DNA from: DASSFG01 sp035547915
Lineage (GTDB): Bacteria; Planctomycetota; Planctomycetia; Pirellulales; JAICIG01
Direction: 5' to 3'
Assembly (NCBI GenBank): GCA_035547915.1
Contig: DASZTS010000023.1
Span: forward strand, 248,001 to 312,000
DNA length: 64,000 nt
Each line of letters opens with the position of its first letter. Within the stretch, counting starts at the first letter, position 1. Below, one piece after another: positions 53,349-61,924 of this stretch. The position numbers and the translations under genes are program-made. A model generated the notes under the pieces. That model saw only the letters and a list, made by a program, of their open reading frames with translations. It made no database searches and was not told where the DNA came from.

Positions 53349-54554
53349 TCATCCAAAATTGGCATTCGCCAATTCGGCGATCGAGCGGCCGATGCTCAAC
53401 GAGGCCGTCGCCGCAGGTGAGGGTGCGTTGAGCACGTGGATCATCCGTTCGGCTGGCACAATATGAAAATCGTCGACCAGGCTGCCGGACGGGCTGAGGG
53501 CCTGGGCACGCACACCGGCGCCGGCGGGTACGATGTCGTCGGCCGACAGCTCCGGCATCAGCTTCTGTAGGGCGTGCACGAATGCCTTTTTGCTCCAAGA
53601 GCGATGGAACTCTCCCAGTCCCGTCCTCCAATATCGGCCGGCCATTCGCCACAATCCGCCGTAGGTGGCCATGTCGAGCGTATCGCGCAGCGAAAAACTG
53701 GTGCGCGTGTATCCGTATCGTTTGAGGGCTAACACCGCGTTGGGGCCGGCTTCGATGCCCCCGCGCACCATCCGCGTGAAGTGCACCCCCAGGAACGGGA
53801 AGCGAGGATCGGGCACGGGATAGATCAGATTCCGGACGAGATGCTCACGCCCGGGAGCGAGCTGATAGTACTCGCCGCGGAACGGTACGATGCGCACCCC
53901 CGGATCGACACCGCACAAGCGAGCCACCCGGTCCGATTGCAGCCCGCCGCAATTGATCAGATTCTCGGTGCGAATTCGGCCACGCGTCGTCTCGAGCACC
54001 AATCCGTTCGATTCGCGCCGGCAGCCCGTGAAACGCCATTCGGTCCACACCTCGGCCCCCTGCTGGCGAGCCAGGTGGGCATAGGTCTCGGTCACCTGTA
54101 CGTAGTCCACGATTCCCGTTTCCGGTATCCATAGTCCGGCGATGCCCGTCACGTGAGGCTCGCGCTCGCGTAATTGTTCGGGCGACAACCGCTGGATGCC
54201 GATCAGCCCATTGGCCGTCCCGCGCCGCTCCAACTCGTCGAGCGCGGCGAGTTCGCTGCTCTGAGTGGCGACGACGACCTTGCCGCAACGGTCGTGAGCC
54301 ACGCCATTTTCGGCGCAGAACCGATAGAGTTCTTCGCGGCCCGAAACGCAGTTATTTGCCTTGAGCGAACCGGGCTTGTAATACAGTCCCGAATGGATAA
54401 CGCCGCTGTTGTTGCCGGTCTGGTGGGCGGCCAGCCGATCTTCGGCTTCTATCACCACGAGCGACTTGCCCCAGCGCGGCGCCAGCGCGTGGGCCGTCGC
54501 CGACCCGACGATGCCTCCGCCGATGATGGCGATTTTGAATTGTTCCGAATGCAT
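53349..54554 (-). CDS. lhgO: L-2-hydroxyglutarate oxidase
   Basis: 401 residues, the normal length. The FAD Rossmann motif I-I-G-G-G-I-V-G-S-A-T lies at 10-20. The LhgO pattern continues with G-N-N-S-G-V-I-H-S-G-L-Y-Y-K-P-G-S-L-K, R-G-E-Y-Y, V-P-D-P-x-F-P-F-L-G-V-H-F-T-R and, near the end, G-V-R-A-Q-A-L. It oxidises L-2-hydroxyglutarate to 2-oxoglutarate with electrons going to the quinone pool (known for the E. coli enzyme). The ATG at 54554 begins directly before the FAD fold. It stands alone, divergent from the sulfatase gene. Confidence 0.93.
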   Translation of the reverse strand: MHSEQFKIAIIGGGIVGSATAHALAPRWGKSLVVIEAEDRLAAHQTGNNSGVIHSGLYYKPGSLKANNCVSGREELYRFCAENGVAHDRCGKVVVATQSSELAALDELERRGTANGLIGIQRLSPEQLREREPHVTGIAGLWIPETGIVDYVQVTETYAHLARQQGAEVWTEWRFTGCRRESNGLVLETTRGRIRTENLINCGGLQSDRVARLCGVDPGVRIVPFRGEYYQLAPGREHLVRNLIYPVPDPRFPFLGVHFTRMVRGGIEAGPNAVLALKRYGYTRTSFSLRDTLDMATYGGLWRMAGRYWRTGLGEFHRSWSKKAFVHALQKLMPELSADDIVPAGAGVRAQALSPSGSLVDDFHIVPAERMIHVLNAPSPAATASLSIGRSIAELANANFG

Positions 54555-54792
54555 GGGCGGCGGCTTGACGGGTTTTCAGTCCGCCCGATGGTCGTCGGAT
54601 AGGCTGAAGATTGCGACTCTTTTCCGAGAACCGCGCATCCAGCCGGTTCCTGAAACGAGCGTAAAAGTATCGCTCGATCCGGCAACGGTCAACCTTGGTC
54701 AGCGCGTATCTTCCATCGCTTGACTCGTTTCCGCCGCCGTGCCATTCTCGTGGCGTACGACGACTCGAATCGTTGGCGGGAGCCACCCCTCG

Positions 54793-56232
54793 ATGACACA
54801 GACCGCGCGCACACTTCTCTTATTGGCCGTCGCGTCTCTCTCCCACGGCTTGGCGTCGGCCGCCGAACCAGTCAAGCGGCCGAACATTATCTTTATCCTG
54901 GCCGATGATCTGGGTCACGCAGACCTCGGTTGTTACGGACAGATCAAGATCAAGACGCCGAACATCGACCGCTTGGCCGCGGAAGGAATGCGTTTTACCG
55001 ATTTCTATTGCGGTTGCTCGGTTTGCGCGCCCAGCCGCTGCACGTTGATGACGGGCAAGCATCTGGGCCATGCCACCGTCAGAGACAACATGCAGCGAGC
55101 GCCGGAGCACGAAGGCCAGCACGCCATGCAGGCCGGCACCCTAACTGTGGCGCAGCTTCTAAAAAAGGTCGGTTACGCCACGGCGATTGTCGGCAAGTGG
55201 GGCCTCGGCATGCCTGAAGACCAGAGCGGCCCGCTCGATTTCGGGTTCGATCATCACTACGGCTACCTGTGCCAGGGTATGGCGCACACGTTCTACCCGC
55301 CCTACCTATGGCGCGATGACCAGCAAGAGATTCTCGATGGCAACCCGCCATACTTCTATGGTCAGAAGGAAGTGATCGAGCCGTCCGGCAAGCAGTATTC
55401 ACATGATCTGATGGCCGAAGACGCATTGCGGTGGGTGCGCGAGCAAAAAGACGGACCTTTCTTCCTCTACCTCGCCTTCACAATTCCCCACGTTTCCTTG
55501 CAGGTGCCCGACGACACGCTGGCCGAGTACCGCGGCAAATGGCCCGAGACCCCCACGACCACTTCGAAGCACTATTCGAATCACGACACGCCGCGTGCCG
55601 CGTATGCCGCCATGATCACGCGCATGGATCGCGATGTCGGGCGCTTGATGAGTCTGCTCAAAGAACGCGGCATCGACGACGATACGCTCGTCTTCTTCGC
55701 CAGCGACAACGGCGCTGTGTTTGCCCTGTCGGGCACCGACCCCGAATTCTTCCGCAGTAATGGCAACCTGCGCGGCTACAAACAGGACCTCTACGAAGGC
55801 GGCATCCGCACCCCGTTCATCGCCCGTTGGCCGGGCCGCATCGAAGCCGGCACCACGAGCGATCTGATCGGCGCCTTCTGGGACGTTATGCCGACGCTCT
55901 GTGAATTGGCCGGCGCACCCGTCCCGGCCGACATCGACGGACTGAGTATCGCCCCGACGTTGCTCGGCCAAGCGGGGCAGAAGCTGCACCGATACCTGTA
56001 TTGGGAGTATCACAGCGGCGGGCGAGCACAGGCCGTGCGATTCGGCGATTGGAAGGCCGTCCGCAACAACGTCAACAAGGCACCGCACGCGACCCCCGAG
56101 CTTTATAATCTGGCCGATGATCCGAGCGAGACGACGAACGTCGCCGATCGGCATCCGGATGTGGCTGAAAGGGCGGCCGCGTACATGAAGGCGGCCCACT
56201 CCCCGAGTTGGGAGCCCAAGTGGAATTTTTGA
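54793..56232 (+). CDS. Secreted sulfatase (arylsulfatase, formylglycine type)
   Basis: 479 residues with a signal peptide ending in A-S-A-A-E. I-I-F-I-L-A-D-D-L-G gives the metal-binding Asp pair (38, 39). C78-A-P-S-R82 is the C-x-P-S-R site where Cys becomes formylglycine. T-G-K-H follows. F-A-S-D-N-G supplies the later Asp/Asn ligands. It would cleave sulfate esters, probably of marine or algal polysaccharides, as usual in planctomycetes. The ATG at 54793 is chosen because the signal peptide starts there. A formylglycine-generating enzyme is not in the window. The HIT-family gene begins 40 bases downstream. Confidence 0.94.
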   Translation: MTQTARTLLLLAVASLSHGLASAAEPVKRPNIIFILADDLGHADLGCYGQIKIKTPNIDRLAAEGMRFTDFYCGCSVCAPSRCTLMTGKHLGHATVRDNMQRAPEHEGQHAMQAGTLTVAQLLKKVGYATAIVGKWGLGMPEDQSGPLDFGFDHHYGYLCQGMAHTFYPPYLWRDDQQEILDGNPPYFYGQKEVIEPSGKQYSHDLMAEDALRWVREQKDGPFFLYLAFTIPHVSLQVPDDTLAEYRGKWPETPTTTSKHYSNHDTPRAAYAAMITRMDRDVGRLMSLLKERGIDDDTLVFFASDNGAVFALSGTDPEFFRSNGNLRGYKQDLYEGGIRTPFIARWPGRIEAGTTSDLIGAFWDVMPTLCELAGAPVPADIDGLSIAPTLLGQAGQKLHRYLYWEYHSGGRAQAVRFGDWKAVRNNVNKAPHATPELYNLADDPSETTNVADRHPDVAERAAAYMKAAHSPSWEPKWNF

Positions 56233-56272
56233 GGGTCTTGGCGATTTCGTTTGCGACGGAAGGAATCGAAGT

Positions 56273-56821
56273 TTGAGCGACGAACGACTTTGGGCGCCTT
56301 GGCGATTGGGATACGTCAAAGGCGATCGGACACCGCAGCGGTCGACGGAGGAACTCAAGTTCTTGCCCGCCGCCGATCCCGCGTGCTTTCTGTGCCGCGC
56401 GGTGGTCGATACGCACGATCGTGAAAATCTGGTCGTCACTCGAGGCCGCGACTCGATGGTCGTCCTCAATCGCTATCCTTACAACAACGGCCATCTGCTC
56501 GTGGCCTGCCAACAGCATCTCGGCACTTTGGACCAGTTGCCGAGGGAGACCACCGTAGAAGTCATGGAAGTGGTCACGCAGATGACCACGCTGTTGACCC
56601 GGCTGATGAATCCACACGGATTCAACATCGGCCTCAATCTGGGCCACGTAGCGGGGGCAGGCGTGCCGGGACATCTTCATTGGCACATCGTGCCGCGGTG
56701 GGCGGGCGATACCAATTTCATGCCCGTCGTCGCCGGGGTGGACGTGATTCCCCAGTCGCTCGATTCGCTGTGGAGCATGTTGACGGAAGCCCTCGCGCAG
56801 CCGCGAGGGACCGAGCCATGA
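56273..56821 (+). CDS. HIT domain hydrolase (Ap4A phosphorylase-like)
   Basis: 182 residues with the histidine triad H134-L-H136-W-H138 in the G-H-L-H-W-H-I-V-P-R-W context. It carries the N-x-Y-P-Y-N-N-G-H-L-L-V strand typical of the branch related to Ap4A phosphorylases/hydrolases. P-A-C-F-L-C at the front can bind zinc with other residues. It hydrolyses or phosphorolyses nucleotide compounds. The start is TTG 56273, which has GGAAGGA about 8 bases upstream. Its stop overlaps the dGTPase start by ATGA, so the two nucleotide-handling enzymes are coupled. Confidence 0.92.
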   Translation: MSDERLWAPWRLGYVKGDRTPQRSTEELKFLPAADPACFLCRAVVDTHDRENLVVTRGRDSMVVLNRYPYNNGHLLVACQQHLGTLDQLPRETTVEVMEVVTQMTTLLTRLMNPHGFNIGLNLGHVAGAGVPGHLHWHIVPRWAGDTNFMPVVAGVDVIPQSLDSLWSMLTEALAQPRGTEP

Positions 56822-57966
56822 GCGCAGGCGGCCCGGCCGTGCCCGCCGGAGTCTCCGTCGACTCATCCGAGCGAGAGCGGATGCTGCTGGCGCCGTATGC
56901 CATGCACAGTGCCCATTCGGCCGGCCGAAAACATGCCGAGCCGCCCCATCCTTATCGGGGCCCCTTTCAGCGCGACCGCGATCGCATCGTCCACAGCGCG
57001 GCCTATCGCCGGCTGAGCGCGAAGATGCAGGTCTTCACGGGAGAGATGGGCGACTATCACCGCACACGGCTGACGCACACGTTGGAGGTGGCATCGGTCG
57101 CCCGCACCGTGGCCCGAGCACTGCGTCTCAACGAAGATCTCGTCGAAGCCCTGGCGCTGGCGCACGACCTCGGCCACCCGCCCTTCGGCCACGCCGGCGA
57201 AGACGCACTCGATGCGTTGCTCGCCGACGAAGGCGGTTTTTCGCACAATCGGCATGGGCTGGTAATCCTCGAAGAGTTGGAGCAGCGATATCCCGATTTT
57301 CCGGGACTGAATTTGTCGTTCGAAGTACTGGAAGGCCAAGCGACGCGCGTCGACAAGCAACTGGGCACGAAAGAGAAACCGTTGCTCGAGGTGCAAGCGG
57401 TCGAAGCCGCCGATAGCGTGGCCTACGACACGCACGACGCCGATGACGCTTTGCATCTGGGGCTTCTGGAGCTGAACGAACTGCTCGAGTTGCCTCTCTG
57501 GGCCGAAGCCGAGCGGCGCGTCCGCCGCCGGTATGGCGGGCTCGCCCACGAGGACCTCCAGCGTGCCGTCTTGCACGAGCTGATCGATTGGCAGGTGAGC
57601 GAACTCGTCGAACGCGCCGGCGAGCGATTAACGGCCGATGGTGTGCATTCGGTGGCCGCCGTCCGCCGGTCGGAGCGCACGCTGATCGAGGTCGGCGCCG
57701 GATTGGCAGAGCTGAAGCGAGAACTCGAAGCGTTCCTGTTCCAGCGTGTTTATTGTCACCCGCAGGTGCTGCGCTTGCGCGAGCGGGCGCAGTCGATGCT
57801 GCGCGAGATGTTCGCCGGCTATCTCGCGCGCCCCGAGTTGATGCCGCCGCGTTTTGTAGCGCGCGGCGAGCACGTCGGCCTGCGCCGCGCCGTCGCCGAC
57901 TACCTCGCGGGCATGACCGACCGCTACGCCCAGCAAGAATACCAGCGGCTCTTCGCCGCCGGGTAG
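56818..57966 (+). CDS. dgt: dGTPase-like HD domain deoxynucleotide triphosphohydrolase
   Basis: 382 residues. Typical blocks are R-D-R-D-R-I-V-H-S-A-A-Y-R-R-L, R-L-T-H-T-L-E-V (first metal His), A-H-D-L-G-H-P-P-F-G-H-A-G-E (HD motif at 116-117) and A-D-S-V-A-Y-D-T-H-D (final Asp). The family splits dNTPs into deoxynucleosides and tripolyphosphate, and some members also resist phage by depleting dNTPs. This shorter bacterial type is commonly housekeeping. The start overlaps the HIT gene stop. The symbol dgt is by family; the substrate preference is not tested. Confidence 0.9.
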   Translation: MSAGGPAVPAGVSVDSSERERMLLAPYAMHSAHSAGRKHAEPPHPYRGPFQRDRDRIVHSAAYRRLSAKMQVFTGEMGDYHRTRLTHTLEVASVARTVARALRLNEDLVEALALAHDLGHPPFGHAGEDALDALLADEGGFSHNRHGLVILEELEQRYPDFPGLNLSFEVLEGQATRVDKQLGTKEKPLLEVQAVEAADSVAYDTHDADDALHLGLLELNELLELPLWAEAERRVRRRYGGLAHEDLQRAVLHELIDWQVSELVERAGERLTADGVHSVAAVRRSERTLIEVGAGLAELKRELEAFLFQRVYCHPQVLRLRERAQSMLREMFAGYLARPELMPPRFVARGEHVGLRRAVADYLAGMTDRYAQQEYQRLFAAG

Positions 57967-57982
57967 CGATGGGCCGAAGAGA

Positions 57983-58885
57983 CTAACCGCCGAGTTCGAT
58001 ACCCCGATCGGTAATCTGGTAGGGAACGATCTCGTCGGAGCAGGCGCTGCCACGATGCTTGGCGATGTAGAGCGCCTTGCCGAGCCGGTTGCCTTCGCGC
58101 AGCTTGCCGAGGTAGATCAACGTGTTGGCGTTGGCCAGCGCGTCGCCCTCGTCGAGCTTCCGCGAAATGAGCTCCTCCAACATCGATTCGGGTGAGGTGT
58201 AGAGCAGCAGGCAGGCGACGTCGCGGTGGTCATACGGATTCGCCGCGACAGCGCTGGCGTTGGCACGATAGCGCTCGCGCAACAGGTCGCGCGCGACCCA
58301 GTCGTGATCTTTGCGCAGGATCTGGTGGTAAACGTACTCGAACAGTTCAAATTGGATCGAGTCGCTGGGCCGGCCGGTCGGCTCGATGCCATCGACGACC
58401 ACGCGGCGGGCACCACGGATGAAGTTGCCGTAGAAGAAGGCGATGGTGACCACCAGTTTGCGCGCCAATTCCGCTTGCCAATCCTGCCAGCCCTCGAAAT
58501 CGAGGTCGCCGCGCGTGACTCGGCGGCCGGCATAGTCGAAGACGTGCAGGTAGTCGCCCAGGCTGTCGTCCGATTCGAAAAGCTCCTTCGGCTCGGGCGC
58601 GGAGTCTGCGTCCGCGGCTCGTACCTGCCATCCGAACATCCGCTGGGCATAATCGGCGTGGCTTTGGGCATCGCCGCGGCAGCTCATGTCGAAGAACAGG
58701 CCGCGGCGCCCTTCTTGGCCCTGACCGGCATTCACGAACTGAACGCCAAGCTGTGTCTTGCCGATGCCCGTGGCTCCCGAGACCACCGTCAGTGTGCCGG
58801 GTAACAATCCGCCGCCCAGCAGCTTGTCCAGGCGCTCGTTACCTGTGGATAAGCGGCGGCCCGCCGTGCTCTTGTTATCGTTCAC
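57983..58885 (-). CDS. KaiC-like / RecA-superfamily ATPase
   Basis: 300 residues, a single KaiC-like domain. L-D-K-L-L-G-G-G-L-L-P-G leads to Walker A G-A-T-G-I-G-K-T at 37-44. R-R-V-V-V-D-G-I-E gives the Walker B strand. An unusual insertion of about 35 residues (90-125) follows the F-F-D-M-S strand. Single-domain KaiC relatives serve in signalling or as ATPase partners, but none is annotated for this branch. The start is GTG 58885 with GAGA a few bases upstream. It is convergent with dgt and follows the YihY gene by 43 bases in the opposite order (both minus). Confidence 0.8.
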   Translation of the reverse strand: MNDNKSTAGRRLSTGNERLDKLLGGGLLPGTLTVVSGATGIGKTQLGVQFVNAGQGQEGRRGLFFDMSCRGDAQSHADYAQRMFGWQVRAADADSAPEPKELFESDDSLGDYLHVFDYAGRRVTRGDLDFEGWQDWQAELARKLVVTIAFFYGNFIRGARRVVVDGIEPTGRPSDSIQFELFEYVYHQILRKDHDWVARDLLRERYRANASAVAANPYDHRDVACLLLYTSPESMLEELISRKLDEGDALANANTLIYLGKLREGNRLGKALYIAKHRGSACSDEIVPYQITDRGIELGG

Positions 58886-58927
58886 GTTCTCTCAGATGCG
58901 CTGCCATGAATGTTAGAGCCCCTCATC

Positions 58928-59863
58928 TTAGCACGATCGACGCCGCTTTTCGCGGTCGCGTTTGTGCTGCCTAGCCTGCCGGCTACGCTGGGTTTCATTC
59001 ATCGTGACGGCGCCGTGCGAAGGAGTAGCCGATACGCCGCACCGGCGCGCATAAACCTGCGTGAACTCCGCACCCAACAGCACGATCTGGGCGGAATAGT
59101 AGACCCAGAGCAATACCGCCACGAGCGATCCGGCCGCTCCATACATCGACGCGAAGCTGAATCGCGCGAGATACAAGGCGATCAGCTCGCGGCCGATCAG
59201 GAACATCACCGACGTCACGGCGGAGCCGACCCATACGTCGCGCCAGCGCAACTCGACATCGGGCAAGAGCCGGAAGATCATGGCGAAGAAGATCGATACG
59301 ACGACGAGCGAGACGAACCAGTTGATCAACAGGGCCGAAGAAAACGAGACGGGCAAGGCAGCCAGCGCCCGGTCGCTCATGCCTTGCAGAAAGGAAGTCA
59401 ATACGACGGAGGCGCCCAGCAGCAGGCCGCCTCCGACGACAAGCGCCAGAGACAGCAACCGGTCGCGCACCAAGATCCACCAAACGCTCCGCGTCGTGTC
59501 GATGACGCCCCAGACGGTGTTCAGGGCATCCTTCAGCGCCACGACGGCGCCGGTCGCGCCCATCAAGAGCAAGATGCCGCTGAGCAAAGTGGCAAACGGA
59601 CCACCACCGGTGCTATGGATGCGATCGGTCAATTGCTGGAGACTTTCCGCGACTTGTCGGCCGAGGATCGCTTCCAGTTCCACCGCCAGCATTCCCTCGG
59701 CCGCATCCTGGCCATAGAAGGTGCTGGCCAGCGCTACGGCGATGACGAGTGCGGGCGCCAGCGAAAACAAGGAATAGTAGGCGAGCGCTGCCCCCAAGCG
59801 GGGTACGCGATCTTCCTGCCATTCAATGAACGTCTGCTTGACGATCTCCCACAGGCTGCACAT
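58928..59863 (-). CDS. YihY/virulence factor BrkB family membrane protein
   Basis: 311 residues with six membrane helices. The YihY/BrkB hallmark A-L-A-Y-Y-S-L-F-S-L-A-P follows the first region (about 28-39). The helix with L-L-L-M-G-A-T-G-A-V-V-A-L-K-D-A-L-N-T-V-W is also family-typical. A basic C-terminal tail (about 20 residues of R/K/Q) is cytoplasmic. The function is unknown, though once mis-called RNase BN. The ATG at 59863 follows the WecG-like gene by 10 bases. The longer frame to 60052 would overlap that gene and is rejected. Confidence 0.9.
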   Translation of the reverse strand: MCSLWEIVKQTFIEWQEDRVPRLGAALAYYSLFSLAPALVIAVALASTFYGQDAAEGMLAVELEAILGRQVAESLQQLTDRIHSTGGGPFATLLSGILLLMGATGAVVALKDALNTVWGVIDTTRSVWWILVRDRLLSLALVVGGGLLLGASVVLTSFLQGMSDRALAALPVSFSSALLINWFVSLVVVSIFFAMIFRLLPDVELRWRDVWVGSAVTSVMFLIGRELIALYLARFSFASMYGAAGSLVAVLLWVYYSAQIVLLGAEFTQVYARRCGVSATPSHGAVTMNETQRSRQARQHKRDREKRRRSC

Positions 59864-59873
59864 GGCCTTGAGC

Positions 59874-60668
59874 TTAGCGAATCGCTCGCCACTCGTGCCA
59901 AAAAAGCTGTGGAAATGTCCAGGCGTCGCGGGCGTAGCGGCCGCCCAGGCGACGCGGCTCGAGCAAGACCCGGAACAGCCACTCCAATCCGACGCGGCGC
60001 ATCCAACGCGGGGCCCTACTCCGCTCACCGGCAAGAAAATCGATCGTCGCACCGATGCAGAGCGCCAGGCACGGCGTCAGTTCGCGGTGATGCCGATGAA
60101 TCCAGAGCTCCTGTTTCGGGGCGCCCAAGCCGACCAGCAACAAGTCCGGCTCCCGTGCATTGATGTCGGCAACGAGTTCGGCGTTCTGCTGTGGATCGCG
60201 CTCGAATCCGATCGGCGGGCTTGCGACGCCGACGACCTCGATGCCGGGCCACGTCGCCTCGATCCGTTCCGCCGCTCGCTGACCCACACCCGCGGCTCCG
60301 CCCAACAGGTAGACGCGCAGACGCGTGCGTTGCCAAGCGGCCTCGTCGAACAATCGCGGCACGAGGTCGCTGCCCGCCACACGCTCTGGCAAGGGCCGGC
60401 CGAGTAGCCGCGACGCCGCCACCACCGGGGCGCCGTCGGCCAAGACCAGACTCGCCTCGGCATAGGCCTGCCGCAAGGGCTCGGACTTCTGGTACATCAC
60501 CACATGATCGACGTTCGGCGTCACGACATAGCGGCAGTGCTCATCCGGCTCGTGAATCCAGATAAGCAACTGGGCCACCGCCTGGTCCATGCGCAAGTGG
60601 TCGAACTCGATGCCGAAGAGGGTTACGCACCGTCGCAGTGCTTCTCGGCTCGCTGTAATCTGCGCCAT
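59874..60668 (-). CDS. WecG/TagA/CpsF family glycosyltransferase
   Basis: 264 residues, family length. V-L-A-D-G-A-P-V-V gives the conserved Asp. D-L-L-L-V-G-L-G-A-P-K-Q-E marks the nucleotide domain. The C-terminus has the typical D-F-L-A-G-E-x-x-R-A-P-R-W-M-x-x-x-G-L-E-W-L-F-R. The family uses UDP-ManNAc or UDP-ManNAcA to extend a lipid-linked disaccharide. Here the acceptor is the lipid-linked sugar made by the neighbouring sugar transferase (inference). A small palindrome, ACGGAA-TGAT-TTCCGT, lies just upstream (60680-60695). Confidence 0.93.
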   Translation of the reverse strand: MAQITASREALRRCVTLFGIEFDHLRMDQAVAQLLIWIHEPDEHCRYVVTPNVDHVVMYQKSEPLRQAYAEASLVLADGAPVVAASRLLGRPLPERVAGSDLVPRLFDEAAWQRTRLRVYLLGGAAGVGQRAAERIEATWPGIEVVGVASPPIGFERDPQQNAELVADINAREPDLLLVGLGAPKQELWIHRHHRELTPCLALCIGATIDFLAGERSRAPRWMRRVGLEWLFRVLLEPRRLGGRYARDAWTFPQLFWHEWRAIR

Positions 60669-60722
60669 GGCTGCATAGAACGGAATGATTTCCGTCGTCC
60701 GAGGAGAATCGTATGAACCGGT

Positions 60723-61910
60723 CTAACCGAGTACGCGCCGATAAACACGGGCCACGCCGGCCGCCATCGCCTGTTCTGAGAAGCGTTCAACCTGACGCCG
60801 TTGGGCGTTGCGTCGCAATTGCGTCCAATTGACCTGTCCGGTGACGAACCGCTCGATGGCCCGCGCCAACGATTGAGCGTCGCCAGGTGGCACGATCAGC
60901 CCTTCCAGACCGTCTCGCACCACCTCGGGCACCCCCTCCACGTTCGTGCCGATCACCGGCAGCCCGGCCGCCATCGCTTCCAGGATGACCATCGGCATCC
61001 CTTCGCCAAACAGGCTTGGCAGGGTGAACAGGTCGAGCTTGTCTAATTCTGCGTCGACCTGTGACGAGAAACCTCGCCACTCGATCAGGTCGTTGACCCC
61101 CAACCGAATCGCCAGCGATTTGACGTCGACTTCATATTCTGGCGTTTCGAACGAGCCGACAGCGTGTAGGCGGATCGGAAGTTGCGCACTGTGCAAGGCG
61201 GCCAACGCCGCGAGTAGTACCTCCAGCCCTTTGCGCGGTCGAAAGAGGGCGACCGTGCCCAGTGTCCAGGTATCGCGCGGTGGCGATCGCGTTTGCAACG
61301 ACTCGCGGATCGGCACACCATTGGGCACCACGCAGACCTTGTCGGCCGACAGGCCGATCCGCCGGCCGTACCGTCCTACGCTCTCGCTGACCGCGATCAC
61401 CGCATCGATGCCCGACAGGCAAAGCCGCTCGGATGCGGCGTTCAACCAGTTGCGAAATCGGTGCGTCGTGTCCGACGCTGTCGGGCTGTGCAGATGATGC
61501 ACGGCGGGCACCCCGGCCAGTCTCGCGGCCGCTCGGCCTATCAGGGCCGAACGGGGCGTGTGGGTGTGTACCAACGCATATTCCCCGTCGCGCACGATCC
61601 CGGCCAACCGCCGCACCGCGCTCAGGTCGACGCGGGATCGCATCGGCAGCTCGAACAGCGGCGCGGCTTGCGACCTGCGAGCCTGGGCAAACTTACCTGG
61701 TTTGACGCAAGCGAAAGCCGCCTCGAAACCCTGCCGCGGTAGTGCCAGAGCCAACAGGTCTTGGACTCGTTCGGCCCCGGCATAGTGCTCGCCGTTGATA
61801 ACGTGCAGCACCTTTGTCGTCGCAGGCGGCAAGGTGCTCGGCGCGAGCACCGTCGGCGAGTATTCAAGAGCCGGCGACAGATGCGAGATGGAAGCGTCCA
61901 TATGGGTCAT
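60723..61910 (-). CDS. Glycosyltransferase family 4 (GT-B fold)
   Basis: 395 residues. The N-terminal part has N-G-E-H-Y-A-G-A-E-R-V-Q-D-L, and V-H-T-H-T-P-R-S follows. The C-terminal domain shows A-L-F-R-P-R-K-G-L-E, then F-G-E-G-M-P-M-V-I-L-E-A-M-A-A-G-L-P-V-I (the E-x7-E pair). Retaining GT4 enzymes extend lipid-linked glycans. It lies between the WecG-like and the sugar transferase genes, all minus strand, 14 bases after the latter. An internal ATG three codons downstream of 61910 is also possible. Confidence 0.9.
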   Translation of the reverse strand: MTHMDASISHLSPALEYSPTVLAPSTLPPATTKVLHVINGEHYAGAERVQDLLALALPRQGFEAAFACVKPGKFAQARRSQAAPLFELPMRSRVDLSAVRRLAGIVRDGEYALVHTHTPRSALIGRAAARLAGVPAVHHLHSPTASDTTHRFRNWLNAASERLCLSGIDAVIAVSESVGRYGRRIGLSADKVCVVPNGVPIRESLQTRSPPRDTWTLGTVALFRPRKGLEVLLAALAALHSAQLPIRLHAVGSFETPEYEVDVKSLAIRLGVNDLIEWRGFSSQVDAELDKLDLFTLPSLFGEGMPMVILEAMAAGLPVIGTNVEGVPEVVRDGLEGLIVPPGDAQSLARAIERFVTGQVNWTQLRRNAQRRQVERFSEQAMAAGVARVYRRVLG

Positions 61911-61924
61911 GTAAGCCTACGTCA

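Noticed and set aside
53197..53466. A short plus-strand frame at the end of the oxidase gene
   Set aside because: Most of it overlaps the lhgO coding end in antisense, and no ribosome site is seen.
55399..56469. A 356-codon minus-strand frame opposite the sulfatase
   Set aside because: The sulfatase motifs are complete on the plus strand. The antisense product is Arg-rich and unlike any family.
57983..58885. KaiC-like ATPase as a missing QatA partner
   Set aside because: It is 23 kb from the Qat pair, and its fold class (KaiC) differs from the QatA-type ATPase.
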